From assembly GCF_902833085.1 (NCBI RefSeq), contig NZ_CADFEB010000005.1, forward strand, positions 372,001-436,000: a stretch of DNA of 64,000 nt, read 5' to 3'. Shown one piece after another: positions 16,225 through 26,392 of the stretch (positions within the stretch are counted from its first letter, which is position 1; every line of letters starts with the position of its first letter). The notes beneath the pieces are model-generated. The model searched no databases. It worked only from the letters and a program-made list of their open reading frames with translations, and was not told where the DNA came from. The position numbers and the translations under genes were made by a program. Origin of the DNA: Burkholderia ubonensis (GTDB taxonomy: Bacteria > Pseudomonadota > Gammaproteobacteria > Burkholderiales > Burkholderiaceae).

Positions 16225-17607
16225 TTACTCGCCGTAGAAGCTCTGTGCACCTGCAAAGTTGTCGAACTTCGTGTATTGCCCCAGGAACGTGAGTCGAACG
16301 GGCCCGATCGGGCCGTTACGCTGCTTGCCGATGATGATTTCGGCAGTGCCCTTGTCGGGGCTGTCCGGGTTGTAGACTTCGTCCCGGTAGATGAACAGGA
16401 TCACGTCCGCGTCCTGTTCGATTGCACCCGATTCCCGCAGGTCCGACATCACCGGACGCTTGTTCGGACGCTGTTCGAGGCCGCGGTTGAGCTGCGACAG
16501 CGCGATCACCGGCACGTCCAGCTCCTTCGCGAGGCCCTTCAGCGAGCGGGAAATTTCCGAGATTTCGGTCGCGCGGTTCTCGCCCTGCGACGACCCCGAC
16601 ATCAGCTGCAGGTAGTCGACGATGATGAGGCCGAGCTTGCCGCACTGGCGCGCGAGCCGGCGCGCCCGCGAACGCAGCTCCATCGGGTTCAGGCCGCCCG
16701 TCTCGTCGATGAAGAGCTGCGCCTCGCTCATCTTCTGCACCGCGTGGGTCAGCTTCGGCCAATCCTCGTCGGTCAGCCGCCCGGTCCGCATCCGGTGCTG
16801 GTCGAGCCGACCGACCGAACCGAGCATACGCATCACGAGCTGCGTGCCCGGCATTTCCATCGAGAACACCGCGACCGGCAGCCCGTACTCGACCGCGACG
16901 TATTCGCCGATGTTCATCGAGAACGCCGTTTTACCCATCGACGGACGGCCGGCGACGATGATCAGCTCGCCGCCGTGCATCCCCGACGTCATCTTGTCGA
17001 GGTCGACGAAGCCCGTCGGCGTGCCGGTGACGTCGCTCGGGTTCGCGGTGTGATACAGCGTGTCGATGCGCTCGACGACCTGCGTGAGCAGCGGCCCGAT
17101 CTCGAGGAAGCCCTGGTTGCCGCGCGCGCCCTCTTCGGCGATCGAGAACACCTTCGCTTCCGCCGCGTCGAGCAGCTGGCGGACTTCCTTGCCCTGCGGG
17201 TTGAACGCATCGGCGGAAATCTCGTCGGCCACCGATACGAGCCGGCGCAGCACCGCGCGGTCGCGCACGATTTCCGCATAGCGGCGGATGTTCGCGGCGC
17301 TCGGCGTATTCTGCGCAAGCGCGTTCAGGTACGCGAGCCCGCCGACGTCGTCCGCCTTGCCCGACGTGGTCAACGCTTCGTACACGGTCACCACGTCGGC
17401 CGGACGCGTCGAGGCAATCAGCCTGCCGATGTGCTCGAAGATGATCCGGTGGTCGTAGCGGTAGAAATCGCCCTGCGACAGATAGTCGGCGATCCGGTCC
17501 CACGCCGCATTGTCGAGCAACAGGCCGCCCAGCACCGACTGCTCGGCTTCGACCGAGTGCGGCGGGACTTTCAGCGATTCGATTTGAGGATCTTGCGGCG
17601 CGTTCAT
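16225..17607 (-). CDS. dnaB: replicative DNA helicase DnaB
   Basis: The hexameric 5'-3' helicase of the replication fork, 460 residues, close to the family norm. The N-terminal helical domain (about 15-120) is followed by a linker and the RecA-like domain with Walker A GRPSMGKTA (220-228), Walker B LIIVDYLQLM, and the arginine-finger end IIGKQRNGPIGPVRL. It follows the rpsF-priB-rpsR-rplI cluster on the same strand, but a terminator lies between rplI and dnaB, so it is probably transcribed separately or by read-through. No intein or insertion is seen. Confidence 0.97.
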   Translation of the reverse strand: MNAPQDPQIESLKVPPHSVEAEQSVLGGLLLDNAAWDRIADYLSQGDFYRYDHRIIFEHIGRLIASTRPADVVTVYEALTTSGKADDVGGLAYLNALAQNTPSAANIRRYAEIVRDRAVLRRLVSVADEISADAFNPQGKEVRQLLDAAEAKVFSIAEEGARGNQGFLEIGPLLTQVVERIDTLYHTANPSDVTGTPTGFVDLDKMTSGMHGGELIIVAGRPSMGKTAFSMNIGEYVAVEYGLPVAVFSMEMPGTQLVMRMLGSVGRLDQHRMRTGRLTDEDWPKLTHAVQKMSEAQLFIDETGGLNPMELRSRARRLARQCGKLGLIIVDYLQLMSGSSQGENRATEISEISRSLKGLAKELDVPVIALSQLNRGLEQRPNKRPVMSDLRESGAIEQDADVILFIYRDEVYNPDSPDKGTAEIIIGKQRNGPIGPVRLTFLGQYTKFDNFAGAQSFYGE

Positions 17608-17668
17608 GGGTTGGGATTATCGCGAATTGGGCGCGGAGATGCCAGCGCGGTCGCCGGCTGCCGGGCAA

Positions 17669-17704
17669 CAAAAAAGGCAGGACCCGGTTGCCCGGGCGCC
17701 TGCC
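17669..17704 (-). terminator. Rho-independent terminator after rplI
   Basis: On the minus strand GGCAGG plus CCCGG pair with CCGGG plus CCTGCC around a short loop (17676-17704), followed by seven T (17669-17675). Confidence 0.85.
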
Positions 17705-17748
17705 CTTCATCCGGGCGGCGGGAGCCGCCCGGCGAGACTGCCTGTCGC

Positions 17749-18201
17749 TTACGCGTGGTCGCCGATCACGTTGACCGTGACGTCGACGACGACGTCCGTG
17801 TGCAGCGCGACCTGAACGCCGTGCTCGCCGATCATCTTCAGCGGGCCTTCCGGCATGCGAACCTGCGACTTCTCGACGTCGTAGCCTGCCTTCTTCAGCA
17901 GTTCAGCCACGTCACCGTTCGTGACCGAGCCGAACAGACGGCCGTCGACGCCCGACTTCTGCGTGATTTCGAACGATTGGCCTGCCAGCTTCTCGCCGAC
18001 TGCCTGCGAAGCTGCCAGCTTTTCAGCGGCGACCTTCTCGAGCTCTGCGCGACGCACTTCGAATTCAGCGATCGCTTCCTTCGTTGCGCGGCGAGCCTTG
18101 CGGTTCGGGATCAGGAAGTTGCGAGCGTAACCGTCCTTGACCTTGACGATGTCGCCGAGGTTGCCCAGATTGGCGACTTTTTCCAACAGAATGATTTGCA
18201 T
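17749..18201 (-). CDS. rplI: 50S ribosomal protein L9
   Basis: Binds 23S rRNA at the base of the L1 stalk. 150 residues, the usual length. The N-terminal domain [30 protein letters not shown] carries the L9 signature; a long connecting helix and a C-terminal domain ending in VNVIGDHA follow. Last gene of the rpsF-priB-rpsR-rplI operon, 27 bp after rpsR, followed by an intrinsic terminator. Confidence 0.97.
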   Translation of the reverse strand: MQIILLEKVANLGNLGDIVKVKDGYARNFLIPNRKARRATKEAIAEFEVRRAELEKVAAEKLAASQAVGEKLAGQSFEITQKSGVDGRLFGSVTNGDVAELLKKAGYDVEKSQVRMPEGPLKMIGEHGVQVALHTDVVVDVTVNVIGDHA

Positions 18202-18228
18202 TCGAATTCTCCTTATTGCGTCGCCTGA

Positions 18229-18504
18229 TTACGCCTTGTGCTGATCGGTGTACGGCAGCAGCGCGAGGAAACGCGCGCGCTTGATTGCCGTGTCCAGCTG
18301 ACGCTGATAGTGCGCCTTCGTACCCGTCAGGCGAGCCGGCGTGATCTTGCCGTTTTCGCCGATGAAGTCCTTCAGCGTTTCCGTGTCCTTGTAGTCGATC
18401 TGCTCGACGCCGGCCGCGGTGAAGCGGCAGAACTTCTTGCGCTTGAAGAGCGGGTTTTGTTGCTGACGACGCTTGTCGAATTTCTTACCAGTGGGGCGGG
18501 CCAT
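18229..18504 (-). CDS. rpsR: 30S ribosomal protein S18
   Basis: 91 residues; binds S6 in the small-subunit platform. The core [26 protein letters not shown] and the end [12 protein letters not shown] are typical; the N-terminus is somewhat longer than in E. coli (75 residues), as usual in Burkholderia. Starts 2 bp after the priB stop, so the two are translationally linked. Confidence 0.97.
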
Positions 18505-18506
18505 GT

Positions 18507-18806
18507 TCAGTCCTTTCCAATGTCCTGCAATGCTGTGATGTGAAACACCAAGGTGCGCGCGTTGCGGCTTTTCTTCGCCAGGAAGCCCGTGAACAGCGTC
18601 TCGACGCCCATTTCACAGCCTTCCAGCCTGCCGCTCGCCTCGCCGGCCGCCACCGCCTCGATCGTCATCTCGACCTGACGGCGAATGCCTGCCTCGACGA
18701 CTTCCGTGCGGTGCTGCAACGTGGCGCTTGCGATCGGAACGCCGGCGGGCGTGTACCGCACCGCTGCGCGCTCGACGACGCTCGCCGTCAATTGCAACCT
18801 GTTCAC
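18507..18806 (-). CDS. priB: primosomal replication protein N (PriB)
   Basis: A 99-residue single OB-fold ssDNA-binding protein that helps PriA restart stalled forks. It begins [22 protein letters not shown] and shows the SSB-like strand pattern; its place between rpsF and rpsR matches the beta- and gamma-proteobacterial order. It ends 2 bp before rpsR and lies 39 bp downstream of rpsF. Confidence 0.93.
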
Positions 18807-18845
18807 GTGAGTCGCGTGCTCCTTGATGGCTTAAAGGTTACGAGC

Positions 18846-19220
18846 TTAAGCCTGCGCTTCGGTCGGCTGAGCAGCAGCCGCCTTCTTGGCTTCTTCGCGC
18901 TGAACTTCCTTCATCATCGGCGACGGGCCGGTCTCGGCCTTCTTCATCTTGACGATGAGGTGACGCAGCACGGCGTCGTTGAACTTGAACGCGTGTTCGA
19001 GTTCGTCGAGCGTCGTCTGGTCGCACTCGATGTTCATGCAGACGTAGTGAGCCTTCGCGAGTTTCTCGATCATGTAGGCCAGCTGGCGACGGCCCCAGTC
19101 TTCGACACGGTGGATCTGGCCGCCGTGCGTCGTGATCGTGGTCTTGTAACGCTCGATCATCGCGGGCACTTGCTCGCTCTGATCGGGGTGCACGATGAAT
19201 ACGATTTCGTAATGACGCAT
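18846..19220 (-). CDS. rpsF: 30S ribosomal protein S6
   Basis: 124 residues. Starts [18 protein letters not shown], with VNIECD-type ferredoxin fold elements (YVCMNIECD) and a Lys/Ala/Gln-rich tail where E. coli has its glutamylation tail. I took the ATG at 19218-19220; the frame is open to 19247 but homologues begin at MRHYE. First gene of the rpsF-priB-rpsR-rplI operon with a clear promoter 67-95 bp upstream. Confidence 0.97.
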   Translation of the reverse strand: MRHYEIVFIVHPDQSEQVPAMIERYKTTITTHGGQIHRVEDWGRRQLAYMIEKLAKAHYVCMNIECDQTTLDELEHAFKFNDAVLRHLIVKMKKAETGPSPMMKEVQREEAKKAAAAQPTEAQA

Positions 19221-19286
19221 TACACACTCCTTGTGGATTGAAGCCACCCGGGCGTCTGAACCGGTGTGGCAAGTGAGAAGCCGAAG

Positions 19287-19315
19287 ATTCTAACCCGGAT
19301 ATGGGTCGCGTGCAA
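19287..19315 (-). promoter_or_regulatory. sigma70 promoter of the rpsF operon
   Basis: On the minus strand TTGCAC (19310-19315), a 17-bp spacer, and TAGAAT (19287-19292). Both boxes are one or two bases from consensus and the spacing is ideal. The leader before rpsF would be about 60 nt. Confidence 0.75.
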
Positions 19316-19425
19316 GGCGAACCGTTGATTCGCCGCGCGAATCGGCCGTGTTTTCAACGACTTGAGCCCGGTCGGCGGCGGCGCCCCCCGCAGATCGTGA
19401 TGGGGCCGCATCGCGCGGCCCGCCG

Positions 19426-20271
19426 TCATTCGGTGCGCGGCGCGGCAAGGCGCGCGTTCAGCGCCGTCTTGAATGCCGCAAGCGCTGCCGGCTCGGCGTC
19501 CGTCACCGCCCACCACGTCATGCCGGCCGCGTCCCAGCGGTCGAGCGCATAGCCCTGCGACACGGTCGCATACGGCGCCGCCCCGCCCTCGCCGGCCGGC
19601 CGCACGTAGACGTCGATCACGTGCTGCCGGTAGCGGTAGACGAGCACCGCGACGCGCCGCTGCCCGACGTAGTCGAGCCGCCCGCCCGCGAGCGGGAAGC
19701 CGCTCGCGCCCAGGTCCTCGACCGGCGGCGCGTAGTCGAGCCGCCCGTTGAACCACGGCTTGACCGTGTGGCGGTCCGTCGAGATCACGTCGATGTCGCG
19801 CGCCGACAGGCCGGCCCGCACGTGGCTCGCGACAAGCTCGTCGACGGCGCGCTCCGTCGCCGCGCGGTGCGCGGACAGCGTCAGCCCCGCCGCCGCGGCC
19901 AGCGCGACCACGAGCGCAACACCCCAGCCGAGGCCCGGCAGCGCGACGGCGCCCGGACGCGGCCGAACCGTCGCCTGGCCGCGCGGCGCGCCCCGCAGGC
20001 CGAGCCGTTCCAGCCAGCCGGGCCCGCGCGCGGCCGCCCGGGGTTCGGCGTCCGCCGCCGGCAGCCCCGCGAGAATGCGCGCGCGCAGCGCATCCGGCGC
20101 GCGATGGTATTCCGCCTGCCGGACTGCCTGGCCGAGCGCGACGATCCGGTCGCGCTCGCGGCGGCACGCGTCGCAGGCGTCGACGTGCCGCTGGATCCGC
20201 ATCGCATCGGGCGCCGGCAACTCGCGGTCGACGTCCGCGCCGAGCAGTTCGCGCGCTTCGTTACAGTCCAT
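19426..20271 (-). CDS. anti-sigma factor, zinc-finger ZAS/HC2 type, membrane-anchored
   Basis: 281 residues. The cytoplasmic N-terminus starts MDCNEARELLGADVDREL and carries the ZAS motif HVDACDAC (H29, C33, C36), which binds and holds the ECF sigma factor. One TM segment (around GVALVVALAAAAGLTL, about residue 125-140) leads to a periplasmic domain with VISTDRHTVKPWFNGRLDYAPPV, typical of this anti-sigma group. The start overlaps the sigma gene end by 11 bp, so the pair is translationally coupled. The signal sensed is not evident from the sequence. Confidence 0.85.
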   Translation of the reverse strand: MDCNEARELLGADVDRELPAPDAMRIQRHVDACDACRRERDRIVALGQAVRQAEYHRAPDALRARILAGLPAADAEPRAAARGPGWLERLGLRGAPRGQATVRPRPGAVALPGLGWGVALVVALAAAAGLTLSAHRAATERAVDELVASHVRAGLSARDIDVISTDRHTVKPWFNGRLDYAPPVEDLGASGFPLAGGRLDYVGQRRVAVLVYRYRQHVIDVYVRPAGEGGAAPYATVSQGYALDRWDAAGMTWWAVTDAEPAALAAFKTALNARLAAPRTE

Positions 20272-20926
20272 CGATGGCCTCCGATGCGGTTCCGGCCGCC
20301 GGCGCGCCGCCCGATGCGGCGCCGGCCTGCGGCGCTTCCTTGCGGGCCGCGCCGCGCGCACCGCCGAGCAGCGCGGCGAGGCGGCGGCGGCCGCGCGCGA
20401 GCCGCGACATCACGGTGCCCACCGGCACGTCCGCGATCGCCGCGATCTCGCGGTAGCTCAAATCCTCCATTTCGCGCAGCACGAGCACTTCCCGATATTC
20501 GGTCGGCAGTTTCGCGAGCGCGGCGTTCACGAGCCGGGCGTCTTCGCCGCGCAGCAGTTGGGCGAGCGGATCTTCCGCCTCCGGGTGCCAGTCGTCGACC
20601 GACTCCGATCCATCGAGCGTGTCGGGCACCGCCACTTCGTGCGCGTGCGTGCGCCGCCGCCATTCCGTGTACCAGGTATGGCGCACGATCGTCAGCAGCC
20701 ACGGCCGCGCGTTGCCGCCGTGGCAGCCGTCGACGAAGCGCAGCGCCCGCACGCACGCCTCCTGGACGACGTCCTCGGCGTCGCTCGCGTTGCCGCTCAG
20801 CCAGCGCGCGAGGTTGTACGCGGCGTCCAGATGCGGCAGCACGAGCGTGCGAAAGCGTTCGCCGCGTGCCGCCGCGCCGCCGTCGTCCACCGCCCGTTCG
20901 TCGACCCTCCGGCCGGATTGCCCCAC
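20261..20926 (-). CDS. ECF-type RNA polymerase sigma factor
   Basis: 221 residues with sigma region 2 (LDAAYNLARWLSGNASDAEDVVQEA) and region 4 with its helix-turn-helix (SYREIAAIADVPVGTVMSRLARGRRRL). No region 1 or 3, as expected for ECF sigmas. I chose the GTG at 20924-20926 because GAGGAGG lies seven bases upstream; the open frame runs much further, but that part is antisense to the LysR gene. The C-terminal tail after the HTH is Ala/Gly-rich. It is followed at once by its anti-sigma partner. Confidence 0.88.
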   Translation of the reverse strand: MGQSGRRVDERAVDDGGAAARGERFRTLVLPHLDAAYNLARWLSGNASDAEDVVQEACVRALRFVDGCHGGNARPWLLTIVRHTWYTEWRRRTHAHEVAVPDTLDGSESVDDWHPEAEDPLAQLLRGEDARLVNAALAKLPTEYREVLVLREMEDLSYREIAAIADVPVGTVMSRLARGRRRLAALLGGARGAARKEAPQAGAASGGAPAAGTASEAIDGL

Positions 20927-21282
20927 GTCGCCTCCTCGTTGATCCGCGCGGCCGCGGCCGCCTCCGTCCGGCGTGCGGCGCCCGGACAGACTGGCGATAC
21001 GCACGCGGTCGAAGATATCTACCGCCCGTGAATCGAGTTTATTCCCGCCGAACGCGCCGGGAGACGAAAAATAATCCGGGAATGACGGCCATGCGAGGGC
21101 GGTATCACAGGCAAACGCCGTCGTCATCATCCGCACAGGTGCCGCCATGCCATACGCCCTCGCGTTCCCGAAGCACCCCGATTCGCGCGCGGCCGGCCGC
21201 ACCCGCCGCGGCGAACTTCGCGCTCCCGCGCCGCCCGCCGCCGCGCCGGGTCGCACCCCGGCCGCCGCCGCGTCGCGCGCGC
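20927..21282. other. intergenic region upstream of the ECF sigma gene
   Basis: 356 bp between the sigma gene and the 3' end of the LysR gene. Apart from a possible ECF-type promoter (21018-21046) and an inverted repeat, ATTCCCG (21041-21047) and CGGGAAT (21077-21083), I see nothing coding. Confidence 0.5.
21018..21046 (-). promoter_or_regulatory. possible ECF-sigma autoregulatory promoter
   Basis: Minus strand GGGAAT (21041-21046), exactly 17 bp, GGTAGA (21018-21023), about 90 bp upstream of the sigma start. GGAAT-like -35 boxes are common for ECF sigmas, which usually control their own genes. Motif-level inference only. Confidence 0.3.
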
Positions 21283-22194
21283 CTACGGCGTGCCGCTCCA
21301 GTAGCCGGCGCGCGCGTACGCGTCGCGCAGGTAGTCGATGAAATAGCGCACGCGTGCCGGCACGTAGCGCTGCTGCGGATAGACGGCGAGGATGTCGTAA
21401 TCGGGCAGCGCATAGTCGTCGAGGACGGTCTCGAGCTCGCCCGTCTCGAGCTGCGCGGCGATCTCCCAGGTCGAGCGCCAGCCGAGCCCGAGCCCTTCCG
21501 ACGCCCAGCGGTGCAGCAGTTCGCCGTCGTTGCAGTCGAGGTTGCCCGTCACGCGCATCGTGACGATCTTGCCGTTGCGCTGGAAGTACCAGCCGCGGTT
21601 CTGGCCGCCTTGCAGGTTGAACGCGAGGCAGTTGTGCTTCAGCAGGTCGTCGAGCGTCTTCGGGCGGCCGTGCCGGCGGAAATAGTCCGGCGTGCCGCAG
21701 ACGACGCGCCGGTTCGACGCGAGCTTCACCGCGACGAAGTTCGGATCGACCGCGCCGCCGATCCGGATCGACAGGTCGTAGCCTTCGCGCACGAGGTCGA
21801 CGACCCGGTCGGTCAGGTTGAACGACAGCTGCATGTCCGGCTTGTCGGCGAGAAAGCCCGGCGCGTGGGGCGCGACGTGCTTGCGGCCGAACGCGGCCGG
21901 CGCGGACACGATCAGGTGGCCGCTCACCGCGCGCCGCCCGGCGGCCAGCTCGTTCTCGGCCTGGTCCCATTCGGCGAGCAGCCCGCGGCAGCGCTCGAGG
22001 AACGCCGCGCCCTCCTCGCTGACGACGAGCCGCCGCGTCGAGCGGTACATCAGCTTCACGCCGAGACGCTTCTCGAGCGCGTCGATGCGCCGGCCGAGCA
22101 CGACCGGCGACACGCCCTCCTCGAGCGCCGCGGCCGCGAGGCTGCCCGCGTCCGCGACCCGCACGAACGTCTCGATCTGCTTGAAGCGGTCCAT
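21283..22194 (-). CDS. LysR-family transcriptional regulator, divergent from gcl
   Basis: 303 residues. The N-terminal winged HTH (MDRFKQIETFVRVADAGSLAAAALEEGVSPVVLGRRIDALEKRLG) is followed by a LysR substrate-binding domain (about 90-300). ATG 22194 is preferred over the open frame to 22224 because the HTH starts there. The divergent layout with gcl-hyi-glxR, 186 bp apart, and a LysR-box-like palindrome (22304-22317) suggest that it regulates glyoxylate use; the effector is unknown. Confidence 0.88.
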   Translation of the reverse strand: MDRFKQIETFVRVADAGSLAAAALEEGVSPVVLGRRIDALEKRLGVKLMYRSTRRLVVSEEGAAFLERCRGLLAEWDQAENELAAGRRAVSGHLIVSAPAAFGRKHVAPHAPGFLADKPDMQLSFNLTDRVVDLVREGYDLSIRIGGAVDPNFVAVKLASNRRVVCGTPDYFRRHGRPKTLDDLLKHNCLAFNLQGGQNRGWYFQRNGKIVTMRVTGNLDCNDGELLHRWASEGLGLGWRSTWEIAAQLETGELETVLDDYALPDYDILAVYPQQRYVPARVRYFIDYLRDAYARAGYWSGTP

Positions 22195-22303
22195 CCCGTG
22201 TCTCCGGTCCCATGCAAAGCGCATGACGGTGACGGCCGGCCAACGCCCGACCTGCCGTCATTCGATACTTTTAGTTTCGAAAAAAGCGACTTCGGCTGAT
22301 CTT

Positions 22304-22317
22304 ATCAAACCTTTGAT
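22304..22317. promoter_or_regulatory. LysR-box-like palindrome before gcl
   Basis: ATCAAA and TTTGAT are exact reverse complements separated by CC, lying 64 bp upstream of gcl in the divergent gap. A second small palindrome, TTTCGAAA, is at 22275-22282. Both are candidate operator sites for the divergent regulator. Confidence 0.4.
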
Positions 22318-22380
22318 GCATCCCTAAAGTGTCTCCAACAGACCGATTCGCAAGACCCGCAAACATTCAAGGAGACATTC

Positions 22381-24156
<1,776 letters not shown>

Positions 24157-24196
24157 CCCGCCACATTACAACTGACCGACCGAAGAGGCTTAGCTC

Positions 24197-25006
24197 ATGC
24201 CGAAGTTTGCAGCCAACCTGACCATGCTGTTCAACGAAGTGCCGTTCCTCGACCGCTTCAACGCGGCCGCCGACGCGGGCTTCGACGCCGTCGAGTTCCT
24301 GTTCCCGTATCCGTACGCGAAAGAGGAACTCGCCGAGCGACTCGAGACGCACCGCCTGCGCCTCGTGCTGCACAACCTGCCCGCCGGCAACTGGGACCAG
24401 GGCGAGCGCGGCATCGCATGCCTGCCCGATCGCGTCGGCGAATTCCAGGAAGGCGTCGGCCGCGCGATCGAGTATGCGAAGGCGCTGAAGGTGCCGCAGC
24501 TGAACTGCCTGGTCGGGATTCCGTCGGCGAGCACGGCGCGCGACACGACCTTCGTCACGATCGTCGACAACCTGCGCTTCGCGGCCGATGCGCTGAAGCG
24601 CGAAGGCATCCGCCTGCTCGTCGAGCCGTGCAATTCGTTCGACATCCCGGGCTTTGCGCTGAACCGCTCGGCCGAGGGGCTCGACGTGATCCGCGCGGTC
24701 GGCTCGGACAACCTGTTCCTGCAGTACGACATCTATCACATGCAGCGCATGGAAGGCGAACTGGCCGCGACGATCGAACGCAACCTCGCGTCGATCGGCC
24801 ACGTCCAGCTCGCCGACAACCCGGGCCGCAACGAGCCGGGCACGGGCGAGATCAACTACGCGTTCCTGTTCGCGCTGCTCGACCGGCTTGGCTATGCGGG
24901 CTACGTCGGCTGCGAATACAAGCCCCGCACCACCACGACCGAAGGGCTCGGCTGGCTGCAACGCATCGCCGGCTGCGCACCGGGCTCGGCGCGCCGCGCC
25001 GCCTGA
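24197..25006 (+). CDS. hyi: hydroxypyruvate isomerase
   Basis: A 269-residue TIM-barrel (AP endonuclease 2 superfamily) enzyme interconverting hydroxypyruvate and tartronate semialdehyde. Starts MPKFAANLTMLFNEVPFLDRF; metal/catalytic acids are expected in LLVEPCNSFDIPG, QYDIYHMQRMEGEL and GYVGCEYKPR, all seen in order. The length matches E. coli Hyi (258). Lies between gcl and glxR in the normal order of the glycerate pathway. Confidence 0.94.
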   Translation: MPKFAANLTMLFNEVPFLDRFNAAADAGFDAVEFLFPYPYAKEELAERLETHRLRLVLHNLPAGNWDQGERGIACLPDRVGEFQEGVGRAIEYAKALKVPQLNCLVGIPSASTARDTTFVTIVDNLRFAADALKREGIRLLVEPCNSFDIPGFALNRSAEGLDVIRAVGSDNLFLQYDIYHMQRMEGELAATIERNLASIGHVQLADNPGRNEPGTGEINYAFLFALLDRLGYAGYVGCEYKPRTTTTEGLGWLQRIAGCAPGSARRAA

Positions 25007-25048
25007 GCCCCGCCCATTCCGTCATCGCCCCTATAAGGAGACACTCAT

Positions 25049-25954
25049 ATGGCAACCATCGGTTTCATCGGCCTCGGCATCATGGGCGCGCACATGGCGC
25101 GCAACCTGCTCAAGGGCGACCATCAACTCGTCGTGAACGGCGCGTTTCCGGTGCCGGACGACCTGCGGGCGAGCGCAAAGGTCGTCGCGAACTCGACTGA
25201 AGTCGCGAAGCACGCGGACATCATCATCTCGATGGTTCCGGACACGCCCGACGTGCGCAACGTGCTGTTCGCGGACGACGGCGTCGCGAAGGGCCTCGCC
25301 GCCGGCAAGCTCGTGATCGACATGAGCTCGATCTCGCCGCTCGACACGCAGGCATTCGCGAAGGACATCAACGCGCTCGGCTGCGACTACCTCGACGCGC
25401 CGGTGTCCGGCGGCGAAGTCGGCGCGCGCGAGGCGACGCTGACGATCATGGTCGGCGGCCCGGAGCAGGCCTTCGAGCGCGCGAAGCCGCTGTTCGAGCT
25501 GATGGGCAGGAACATCACGCTCGTGGGCGACAACGGCGCGGGCCAGACCTGCAAGGTCGCGAACCAGATCATCGTCGCGCTGAACATCGAGGCCGTCGGC
25601 GAAGCGCTGCTGTTCGCCGCCCGCTCGGGCGCCGATCCGGAGCGCGTGCGCCAGGCGCTGATGGGCGGCTTCGCCGCCTCGCGCATCCTCGAAGTGCACG
25701 GCGCGCGGATGACGAAGCGCACGTTCGATCCGGGCTTCCGCATCGAGCTGCACCAGAAGGACCTGAATCTCGCGCTCGACGGCGCGCGCAAGCTCGGCCT
25801 CGCGCTGCCGCATACCGCGAGCGCGCAGCAGCTGTTCAGCGTCTGCGCGTCGCACGGCGGCAAGGCCTGGGATCACTCGGCGCTCGTGCGCGCGCTCGAG
25901 ATCATGTCGAACTTCGAGATCGCGCAGCCGCACGCGCAAGCCAAGGTCGCCTGA
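25049..25954 (+). CDS. glxR: 2-hydroxy-3-oxopropionate (tartronate semialdehyde) reductase
   Basis: A beta-hydroxyacid dehydrogenase of 301 residues making D-glycerate with NAD(P)H. The Rossmann motif GFIGLGIMGAHMARN is at the N-terminus, the substrate signature in DAPVSGGEVGAREATLTIM, and the catalytic lysine in GAGQTCKVANQIIV. A clear AAGGAGA Shine-Dalgarno precedes the ATG. Last gene of the glyoxylate operon; glxR/garR names are both used for this family and the sequence alone does not separate them. Confidence 0.92.
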   Translation: MATIGFIGLGIMGAHMARNLLKGDHQLVVNGAFPVPDDLRASAKVVANSTEVAKHADIIISMVPDTPDVRNVLFADDGVAKGLAAGKLVIDMSSISPLDTQAFAKDINALGCDYLDAPVSGGEVGAREATLTIMVGGPEQAFERAKPLFELMGRNITLVGDNGAGQTCKVANQIIVALNIEAVGEALLFAARSGADPERVRQALMGGFAASRILEVHGARMTKRTFDPGFRIELHQKDLNLALDGARKLGLALPHTASAQQLFSVCASHGGKAWDHSALVRALEIMSNFEIAQPHAQAKVA

Positions 25955-26392
25955 CGCAACCCGCGCGCCGTCCGCGGTCATCGCGGACGCGCGCACACGC
26001 CACACTTGCGGTTCCGCGTGCCGGACCGCATCGATGCGCGCGTCATCGCGCATCACCGTGGGGCGCCCCGCCACGCATCGCAGCCCGCGTGCGACGGGGC
26101 GAAAAACGCCGCTCTGGGCTGAGAGCGGCGAGGTGGGGTCCGCAGCGGCACCCGGCGACGCCGGGGAAGCCTTGGTCGGTCAGACGTCGTCGTCGGGTGT
26201 CCGTCTGTCGGATTTCACGTCTTACACTTCTTTACGTTCACGCATGCAATAAGTCATGCAATCGTCGCCGTGAACGCCTACACTTTCGCCACGCCTTTCG
26301 AGAAAACCGCCGCGCGCGCATTCGTGCCAGCGCGGTGTTTTTTTCGCCACTTCACGGCGCGTTTTCTTTTCAACCACCTAGGGAGTGCAACG
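25955..26392 (+). other. 438-bp leader region upstream of kbp
   Basis: No credible ORF. It holds a series of stable hairpins from 26107 and a terminator-like stem ending in T7 at 26344, described separately. A GTG at 26270 is in frame with kbp with no stop between, but family alignments start at the ATG at 26393. Confidence 0.55.
26107..26344 (+). promoter_or_regulatory. structured 5' leader of kbp with terminator-like stem (possible riboswitch or attenuator)
   Basis: Consecutive stems: CGCCGCTCT/AGAGCGGCG with loop GGGCTG (26107-26130); CCCGGC/GCCGGG with loop GAC (26151-26165); CAGACG/CGTCTG (26181-26207); GTTCACG/CGTGAAC (26236-26275) enclosing GCATG/CATGC; and CCGCGC/GCGCGG plus an inner GCGC/GTGC stem followed by seven T (26310-26344). 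The last looks like an intrinsic terminator 49 bp before the kbp start. I could not match it to the ydaO, TPP, glycine, cobalamin or yybP patterns I remember. Confidence 0.4.

Noticed and set aside
19621..22299. 892-residue plus-strand ORF across the sigma, anti-sigma and LysR genes
   Set aside because: Runs antisense through three recognised genes and has shadow composition.
25955..26392. ydaO/c-di-AMP or TPP riboswitch in the kbp leader
   Set aside because: The CTGAGA and GGGGAAGCC strings tempted, but the remaining conserved blocks of either class are absent; reported only as an unnamed structured leader.
26270..26392. N-terminal extension of Kbp from the GTG at 26270
   Set aside because: The frame is open, but Kbp homologues start MGLxxF, the ATG at 26393 has its own Shine-Dalgarno, and the extension crosses a terminator-like stem.
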